64,000 nucleotides of DNA from Byssochlamys sp. IMV 00236 (Eukaryota > Ascomycota > Eurotiomycetes > Eurotiales > Thermoascaceae): assembly GCA_001931875.2 (NCBI GenBank), contig MSJH02000819.1:1-64000 (forward strand), given 5' to 3'. Position numbers and translations under genes: made by a program. Below, one piece after another: positions 56,879-64,000 of the stretch (positions are counted from its first letter, which is position 1; every line of letters starts with the position of its first letter). The notes below the pieces were generated by a model. The model saw nothing but the letters and a program-made list of their open reading frames with translations. It was not told the DNA's origin and searched no databases.

Positions 56879-58439
56879 GATGAGTGCAGATGATTTGATG
56901 AACTGTTGAAGTTGGTGGGTTCGTTTGCCGAGAGGAGATGAAGTGCTTCAATTTAAGTATGTTGTGCCATTTCCCGGTACCGGCATGAGCGGCATGATCC
57001 TGGACACAGTGTGAATTAGTTACTTAGCGTAGTTTATTAAGCCGCCGGTATACCTAAGGTAGTTATTGCGCTTATCCGAGGGGGAATGGTGACACTTGTA
57101 GAACGTTAAATAGTACCTTTATGTTGCCCTCCGGTTAATTGGTATCAAGACACTAACTTCTAACGATCTGATGGCTTTCTGCCAGTCGACAAAAAGGAAA
57201 TTCCTAGTTGGTCTGCCTGGATCTCAAACATGATCTATTTTCAGTGAGAGTCGCATTATACTCGATCATGTTATCGTGAGAATCAAAGCAGAATTTCGGT
57301 TGCCTTCACATCGATTTTTCAAAGTGTATCGATCGATCGATGACCTTGCGTGGGGTTCACAGACGTGGGAATTATATACATAAAGTGCAACCTTGGAGAG
57401 CAATTCTTTCCCGAACGCTATAACTTATGGCGTATTAGCCAATCATTTAAGCTCTGCCCCGACATGTAGACTGAGCTTAAACAGTGATGAGAGCCTCGTA
57501 GGCTACATAAGAGAAGGAAAGGTCTCAAGGGGCTATGTGACTTAATATCAATATCAAATTTGGCAGATGATTTCGAGCCGGTGACGAGATTCAAGCCATA
57601 ACCTCTACTATTTTCAAAAGTAGCTCCCTAATGACTTTTGTCCCTACTAACGGAGTGCCTGGTGGTTCTTCTCAAAGTGGATACCCTGATGTGAACATTG
57701 TATGTATGATTTTGTCAGTAGCAAATCAGTCTTTAAACGGTTTACATCTCCAATAAAGACTGTAATTAGCCCAGTTATTCAGTTATTAGACATGAGAGAG
57801 ATATACTAAATCCAGTTGGATATTATATATATATAGACGCAGGAACATATAATGATTTTGTTGGAGGGGATCTATTCCTTTTTCTGATCTGCTGGGCGCC
57901 TTAACCCGGCCGTGTCCAGCCTCATCCTATAAGCTGTTGAGACGATCATTACCAAGGCAGCCATCTTCTCGTCCTAGTCAGATAAGGCCCTGCGAAATGA
58001 ACAAGTTGTGCTAAGCAACCAAGGAGAGCGATGTTATGGACCCAGGAATGACCTTGATTGGCTTTTGGACTCAGTTCCATTCAATACAAGGAGGGGCTCT
58101 CGCTGGATCGCGTGGGGTAGAGGAGCTAAGTAGGATTTAGCTGGTGCAAACTACCTAGTAGGAAGTCTTCAGTCATATTCCTGGCCAGTTCCTGCGCAAA
58201 AGAATAGCTGCCAGTAGTAACTTAGCCAAAATCCTGCGTAACTACAGACTCATCAGAGCGAATGAACCTATCGAGAATTCCCAAGATAACCTCGAGTATA
58301 GTCTTACCCTCGCAGTCATCGGCATAAGTATATGAGTTATGACGCATTGTTGTCCTATCCTTTCAGTTATTCTAAGCAAGAATTGATAATTCTTTATGTA
58401 GGTTAGAAATTCATCCGCCCTACGGTGCCTATTAATGAA
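56879..58439. other. gene-poor AT-rich stretch
   Basis: About 1.5 kb without a supportable gene. Notable strings: a CGATCGATCGAT palindromic tract near 57330 and an (AT)n run at 57820-57832. Confidence 0.45.
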
Positions 58440-58545
58440 CATACCGGCAGGATTCAGCAAGCCCACGCCAAAAACAAAGGGCTAATTATACAGAAGAGCG
58501 AGTTATATTACTTCTCGACATTGGAAGACTTAGGAGATTACAAGG
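58440..58545 (+). pseudogene. decayed partial copy of the 3' end of the gene at 58699-59818
   Basis: The string GGCAGGATTC-GCAAGCC-ACGCC, then AAGGGCTAATTATACAGAAG and TTCTCGACATTGGAAGACTT, matches the last exon of the downstream gene (59655-59760) at most positions, in the same orientation. Only this piece is left. It documents a tandem duplication whose upstream copy has eroded. Confidence 0.75.
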
Positions 58546-58698
58546 ACTGATAATATGGAACCAACGACACCTGAGGCAGAAAATTACGCTAATACATAAG
58601 TATTTGGACGCGTAACTAGTCACTTGATATTAGGTCACCACAACGTTGCCTCGTTACAATCTTTCTCTGCACAAAGCAAATTTCGATGAAATCTGAAA

Positions 58699-59818
58699 AT
58701 GGATCATAAATCTCTCACGAAAAAACTTTCAAATCTGACTCTATCAATTCGCAGGAGGCGCCAACAGAGACCCGCAATCACTATCCCAAAAGATGATCAC
58801 GAAAATGTCCGAAAAAGAGTTCTAGAGGGCCTTACTGGCATATACAGAACCCTTAAAGAAAGTGATGATGTTTATGTCACCGTGAAAAGCTCGAATGGTT
58901 TCCTGATTCAATATGAAGATCTGATACTTGAAGAAGTTGATGGCCCCCTGACAACTTCTATACCACGTTTTTTCCAGCCATGCTCCTCGCAATTTCTAAA
59001 AGAACATCCAATTAGCCCAGAATCTACTGAAGCTATGGAGGAAACGCAGTCTTATGAGAGGCTTTGGTTATCTGTGCATGAGCTTCGGGATTATCCATTA
59101 AAGGGCGCGAGGTTTCTCTGCTCCTGGTTGGCGTTAAATTTCTCTGAGCATTGGCGAGTGAATGGTAAAGAGAAGGCTAGCCTCGAGATGGATTTCACAA
59201 AGTGGACTCCGACGTGAGATAACCTATTCTACTAATAAATTGCTATGTGATAATCGCTAATAAGTGTTACTTGCCATTCAGCGGATTCGGAGAACTAGTC
59301 GACAAAGAATTCCATCATACTGTGTATTCCTCGCAAGAGAGGAATACTATGAAGGCATGGTATATTCTGGAGGGCTATCCGCACATGATGTTTACCATCG
59401 CGCATTCCTTCAAAGGTAGAGAGGAATATTTATTGCGCGGGGAATTGCTCGCAATCACTGCGGCAATGATTACGCGACTTAGATCCGGTTATCTTCCTGA
59501 GCACACTATCATCCCGGTAGGTAACTTGATATCCTCACTCTCCCTCCAACCTTTCATGTGTGTCCTTTTCCCCATTACCTAAGCCTATTATCTCTAAAGC
59601 TTACAGTTGGGTCCGCTGTCCAGGTAATGCTATTTTCTTTTATGGGAGGGACACAAGGCAGGATTCTGCAAGCCTACACCAATAATGAAGGGCTAGTTAT
59701 ACAGAAGAGCAAGCTCTATGACTTTTCGACATTGGAAAACTTTAGGGAATTTATAAATCTCTTCTTGCGCTACCTAACAAGTAATGCGGTCGGCGATACT
59801 CAGCAAACGGGTAGATAG
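58699..59818 (+). CDS. fungal protein of unknown function, three exons
   Basis: Exons 58699-59213, 59282-59516 and 59624-59818 join in phase to 314 residues; introns of 68 and 107 nt are GT-AG. The start MDHKSLTKKLSNLTLSIRRR is basic. A region with LKESDDVYVTVKSSNGFLIQ and a conserved-looking core, AWYILEGYPHMMFTIAHSFK then LLAITAAMITRLRSGYLPEH, is followed by VMLFSFMGGTQGRILQAYTN and a C-terminal helix. No catalytic motif, signal peptide or membrane helix is evident. This layout recalls large Aspergillus-specific families of hypothetical proteins, but I cannot name one. A decayed copy of its last exon lies 1.2 kb upstream, and a possible relative fragment lies downstream on the other strand. 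Confidence 0.7.
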
Positions 59819-59946
59819 CCAATAATTACAGAAGGCCGTATCTAGTTAATAGTTAACGGATTGCTGTCTGTTTATAGAAATAGCAAAATACTTAAATAAT
59901 TAATAAGGTCTCCTCCACATTCCATTAGGTTCGATACTGATTCTAC

Positions 59947-60195
59947 TTAAGTCTGCGCAAACTCAATAACAATCGAAAGAAGCAAAACCGCAAGCGACCG
60001 CATATCATTCGCAACATTAACGTTCCATGCGCCATACCGGTTTATCTTGATAAATGCATGCGGCGTCAAAACGCCCTTTTCCCTGTCCAAATATTCCACG
60101 TAGTCGTGGTGGAATTGGGCAAACGTAAGGAAGACCTCCGATTCATTTTGCGATACTAAGAGACGAGCAAACTGTGCTTCGTAAAAGATTCAGTA
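59947..60195 (-). pseudogene. orphan C-terminal fragment of an unknown fungal protein
   Basis: An open minus-strand frame of about 80 codons reads FYEAQFARLLVSQNESEVFL, TFAQFHHDYVEYLDREKGVL, then TPHAFIKINRYGAWNVNVAN and DMRSLAVLLLSIVIEFAQT before a stop at 59947. It looks like genuine protein (clear amphipathic helices, no low complexity) but lacks a start; upstream is a TGA and AT-rich DNA. I interpret it as the remaining 3' end of a lost gene. Family unknown. Confidence 0.5.
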
Positions 60196-61161
60196 TCCTT
60201 GAAAATCGGCTTGACCAATATATTGAATGCGGGAACGAATCGAATCTGAGCCTACAGCTATGAAAGAAGCCCAGGAAGCGCAAAGCCAACGGTACCTGGA
60301 GTTCAAACTTTATATAGCTAAAACTATCTACGTATAAGTTGTAGACCTTTACATAATCGGTTTTACTAAGGATACTCTCTAATTACCTTAGAGATTTATA
60401 GGATATTGAAAGGACTTTCTATTGTCGAATATTCAATGGCATAGAAGCAGAGTCTAACAGGAACACCTTGAATTGCTTGCTTGAATCTAGGTATAGGGGG
60501 GACCTTGAACCTATATTTAACTCTATGGGCACACAAAGAATCTAGGTTCTTATAATCTAGTAATTAACTAACTAGGTAGGTTCTATCCTATAACAAGGAT
60601 TCAAAGACCTTGCCACAAAACGGATGATTGACAGATCACCTGGCGTTCGCTTTGTACGCCGACACCTGTCATTTGTTTCTCTTCTTGTAAAAAGAGTTAA
60701 GTAATAGGGTTCCTCGCATTATACAAAAGGCTGTTTAGTATAACTATAATTTATAATAGCTATTATCGTAGCGAGGACGTATCCTTTAAACAAAGAGTGA
60801 GTGTATATAGCTGTTGTGCTAATTCTATAAGGCTCTCTATATAAGGCTCTATATACTATAGAAGCTGCGGATAGCTATTTTTCTTATAGTCAAAATGAAT
60901 GTTAATTAATAGTTATTACGAGGAGGGAACTAGAGGATCTAAATACACGATTCAAATGACGCGGTAAATAGCCTCCGTGGTCGTCGTTTTCGGAGTCATT
61001 TTCCCACATTCTATGTGTAAGTAAACTAGACACCATTTTGTACCGTGGCTTCTTGCATCCTACCTTAATCTGCTCCATGGAAATCCACTCAACCTTTCAT
61101 GCTAGTTGATATATTCAATGTTTTTATTGGTGGAGGCGTATGTTATGAACTATGAAAGTGC
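60196..61161. other. AT-rich, TA-dense tract
   Basis: From about 60290 to 60960 the sequence is strongly AT-rich with many TA dinucleotides (CTATATAAGGCTCTATATACTATAG-like strings) and stops in all frames. It fits repeat-induced point mutation of an old repeat, but the parent cannot be identified. Confidence 0.5.
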
Positions 61162-63537
61162 TTACATCCGCTTAGTCTCCTCAGACTTCCATGCTTCCTT
61201 GTCCATTGAGAAACGATCCCTCTCATCTTCTTGGGACAGAATATAATATGTTCCTTGCATCCTTCGTTGCCACAGACGCCACAGACCCCCGATGAAAAGC
61301 GACAGTAGAACAACCGCAGCTCCTCCCGCCCATACCAAACTCTCCGGCCGCAGAATCTTCGATACAAGACCCCAAAACCCCGCTGGGCCTGGCAGTTCGT
61401 GTTCCCGAAACCCATGGAAACCCTGCGTATACTCCGGCGGAACGTGGGGCCACTTATCTACACCGTCTAGGATAGCCATTGCCATTCCATTATCCAGATG
61501 CATCTCGAAATGGCAGTGTAACAGCCACGCGCCTGGCGACGTAACCTGGTACCGCAGCACAACCCACATCGCTCCCGTGAACTCTGTCAGGAACGTGTCT
61601 CGGTAAGGGGGATTCACCATGTTAAAGCTTTCGGGCTGGTCGGCCATTGCTTCTTCTACCGAGGAATAGTTCCACAGGCCTTGCCCCCCTCCAATCCGCC
61701 AGTATTTGTTCGCGTGTTTATGGACCGCGTGCGGGAAGTCGACTGGCCATAATGGTGAATGACCTACCTGCAGTACGATGTCTTGCCAGGTGCCGTTCTG
61801 GGTTCGGATGATCAAATCGTCATCATGAGCCTGCTCGGAATTGACGTTGTAAAGAAGGGGTTCGTAGGCTGAGCGGTCTGGGGGATATTTTTTCTTCCCA
61901 CTCAGAGTAAATTCCCAAGTGGAGTTAGCCTTGCCCAAGTACAACACATGCATATCGTCTCCGTGGGCAGCTGGAACTTTTCTCGGCCAAGGAGGCAGGT
62001 CAAGCTTGTCTAGGAAAACAGCATCTCGCATCGGCCAAGCGTTGTAATCGAAATAGGGCTTAGATATAGTCGTGACACCAAATCGGTCTGGTTTCTGACG
62101 GGCGTTGGGGTCTCCATTTTTGTATCGGAGGATCCCGAATGCTGCGATCATCTGGGAATATCCACCATCTGGGACGCGGATCGAGTAGTCCATGGGCTTC
62201 TTATCCAGTCTGATCATGGCTGAATATCGCTCTCCAGCCCAAATCAGGAAGGTGTCTGCCCGGCGAGGCTCGATGTAATGGCCGTCGACTTCATAGATCC
62301 ACATTTCGTGCTCATCGATTGTTGGCTGGAGGGTCTTGAATGTCGAGCCTCCGATCCAGTTCACACTCGCCCAGCGGTCTGCGGGGTCAACCTCGATTAC
62401 CTCTGTTGGACCGGAGTAGGGAACACAGCCTTCCTGGAGACCGGGCGGGATGGCGGACACGTTCCCGTCTGCGAGCCACGGACCTTCTGTCGATGGTACG
62501 AATGGGAAGCACCTATACGATAATCAGAGACATGAACTATACCGATGATGAATCTCCTGGCCGCTCACCCTTTGTCTGTGATAGTGTCATTCGGCCAGCT
62601 CTTGTGCATGAACGGGATCTGCTTGTCAATGAGCCATTGATGACCAGGACAATAGACGCTCCCTTTGCCGTTGAGAAGAATACTATCGACGCAACTGATT
62701 TTATAAGTCAGTCGACTAGAAACGTACTCATATCAGTACACTGGAATCATACAAGATCTGCAGTCGGCTGTTTGCATCTGCTTCTTTATACTGGGTCGAG
62801 TTGTAGTAGTCCCAGTCAGAAAGCATCATGATGTGAGGATTGTTGCTTGCGCGCTCCATGGCAGCAATGTCCTCGGGATCTTCGCTAATCATTGCCCAGG
62901 GTCCAGCGGTGCCTGGCTTTCGGCTGCCTTCTGTGAGCTACATCCAACAATAGCAGAGAGAAAACAAACCGAATGAACAATGCACCATATAAGCCATCCA
63001 GCAGAGTAGCCCGAGAATGAGAGTGGTACCTGATTCTGTCAGTCTACTTTTGACTGGGTGTGTTTCTCATGACCACCTACCAGTATTGACCAGGGGGGTA
63101 GGCAGTAAAGCGATAGACGTAGCTCTCACCAGGCTCTATAGGCTTCTGACTCAGACCTGGAACTCCATCTGACCACGGCGTATCTTGCATCCTTCATTAC
63201 ACCATTAGCACCTGGCGAAATATCGAAGATTGAATAGGTCCACTCACAAAATTCCATGCCAGTGGATTGTGGTGTTCTCATGCATGTAATTACGAACAAC
63301 AATCTGTTCTTCGTCAGTCCTGCAGCCTCAATTGGCGAAAGATATGCCACCGACTTCAACGTCGTCGCCCTCGTCGAATATAAGCGCCGGAGATGGAAAT
63401 TGACCATTTGTCTTGATCATCTGCCGAGATTGGCCGTTGGGGGCGCCCTCTTCCCAGGTGAGCACTAGCTCGCGTTGGACATGGGCGCCCAGGACGAGCA
63501 ATACATTGCAGGCCAGCAGTAAAAGATAGGCCGGCAT
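61162..63537 (-). CDS. membrane-anchored multicopper oxidase (Fet3/Abr1-like), seven exons
   Basis: Exons 63537-63355, 63303-63248, 63191-63081, 63029-62970, 62923-62753, 62694-62569 and 62512-61162 join in phase to 685 residues. A signal peptide ([20 protein letters not shown]) precedes three cupredoxin domains with all copper motifs: [30 protein letters not shown] (the HxxHxH element in an unusual setting) and [14 protein letters not shown]-terminal transmembrane helix ([20 protein letters not shown]) with a cytoplasmic tail follows. Such enzymes oxidise Fe(II) for uptake with Ftr1, or oxidise phenolic pigment precursors as Abr1 does in melanin formation. I see no ftr1-like permease alongside. 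The divergent O-methyltransferase 258 bp away favours a pigment or secondary-metabolite role, which is inference. Confidence 0.9.
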
Positions 63538-63795
63538 TGTGAAAGAATGGATAGCCTGATTAGTTCAGTTGCGGTTATGCCTGGTATTAATATCACGGTT
63601 GGGATACTTGGGGCTGAAGCACTCAATAAGCCCCGGTTCTTCGGGGACCGAAAACATTGCCAACCTCACTGCCACAATACTCATACTCTTCGGATTGAAA
63701 CAGTTACTGATTGAAATCAATGTTATTTAATAGCGAAGTTGGAGTCGAAGAACATGTTGGACTCTGGTCATTTCCAAGAAACAACGTCGATTACT
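63538..63795. promoter_or_regulatory. bidirectional promoter of oxidase and O-methyltransferase
   Basis: 258 bases between two divergent starts. It contains CCCGGTTCTTCGGGGACCG near 63632, a GC-rich imperfect palindrome that could bind a cluster regulator. Confidence 0.45.
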
Positions 63796-64000
63796 ATGGC
63801 AGAGGAAACCAAGCTGACTCCCCTGGAGACCTTCGCACAGGCAATCAGTGCCTCTGCGAAGACTATTGCAACTTACTGCAGAGACTCCGGTCATCCTCAA
63901 CTGTCCGACGATAATTCTAGCGGCCTCACTGGGGATGTTCTCCCCCCTTCCGCACCACAGGCAGTCACCGCCGCCAGACAGACCATCTTGGAGGCATCGT
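63796..64000 (+). CDS. O-methyltransferase, N-terminal part (runs off the window)
   Basis: From ATG 63796 the frame MAEETKLTPLETFAQAISAS, then AKTIATYCRDSGHPQLSDDN, and later APQAVTAARQTILEAS, matches the N-terminal dimerisation region of fungal class I SAM-dependent O-methyltransferases of secondary metabolism (helix with SAKTIATY, then the A-R-Q-x-I/L-L-E-A segment). An in-frame ATG at 63754 would add MLDSGHFQETTSIT. The catalytic SAM domain lies beyond the right edge. It is transcribed divergently from the multicopper oxidase. Confidence 0.75.
   Translation, partial: MAEETKLTPLETFAQAISASAKTIATYCRDSGHPQLSDDNSSGLTGDVLPPSAPQAVTAARQTILEAS

Overview
The window reads as a chromosome segment from a filamentous ascomycete, most likely a Eurotiales fungus of the Aspergillus type. 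Reasons: short GT-AG introns (mostly 45-80 nt) with CTAAC/CTGAC-like branch sites, a dispersed single 5S rRNA gene, a tRNA-Asp with a small intron, and proteins of distinctly fungal families (two-BIR Bir1, Snu23, Tam41, Bfr1, secreted GH35 beta-galactosidase, SAT4/rhodopsin-like membrane protein, Zn2Cys6 regulator, fungal APH kinase). The species call is an inference from protein style only. I re-spliced the multi-exon genes by hand and checked that exon lengths sum to whole codons; exon coordinates are in the entries.

Layout. 0-12 kb is a low-density accessory zone: a broken Zn2Cys6 gene, a small two-exon gene, a five-exon SRPK-like kinase, a frameshifted gene with two similar membrane-helix segments at its 3' end, a convergent pair (small unknown protein and an APH-family kinase), a 5S rRNA gene lying between two diverged direct repeats, and an F-box gene. 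12.6-20.3 kb is a compact housekeeping block: SNU23, BIR1, TAM41, HIS5. 20.3-27.9 kb is sparse: pyrimidine-rich DNA, a decayed gene beside an assembly gap, one 2-hydroxyacid dehydrogenase, then 4 kb with nothing I can assign. 27.9-43.7 kb is again gene-rich: rhodopsin-like protein, a serine/arginine-tailed single-pass membrane protein, a CYSTM-like protein, an acyl-protein-thioesterase-like hydrolase, BFR1, RPB5 and beta-galactosidase (lacA type). 44.5-64 kb mixes core and accessory genes: tRNA-Asp, an HSL-family hydrolase, a dead FAD oxidoreductase, a fatty-acid desaturase, TRM4, a dead alpha/beta-hydrolase, a BAHD/Tri101-like acyltransferase, an unknown three-exon gene with a decayed partial copy upstream, an orphan C-terminal fragment, AT-rich DNA, and a divergent pair of a multicopper oxidase and an O-methyltransferase that runs off the right edge.

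How the genes relate. Housekeeping genes are arranged as head-to-head pairs with short shared promoters (BIR1/TAM41, 473 bp; BFR1/RPB5, 442 bp). HIS5 has two TGACTC motifs just upstream, as expected for Gcn4/CpcA control. The right-hand 20 kb carries enzyme types often found in secondary metabolism (desaturase, acyltransferase, oxidase, methyltransferase) but no backbone synthase is visible, so a cluster is only a possibility, with the oxidase/methyltransferase pair its best candidate edge. At least six decayed or partial genes, and AT-rich tracts, mark the accessory stretches as turning over quickly. I found no convincing transposase, reverse transcriptase, CRISPR array or novel multi-gene system.
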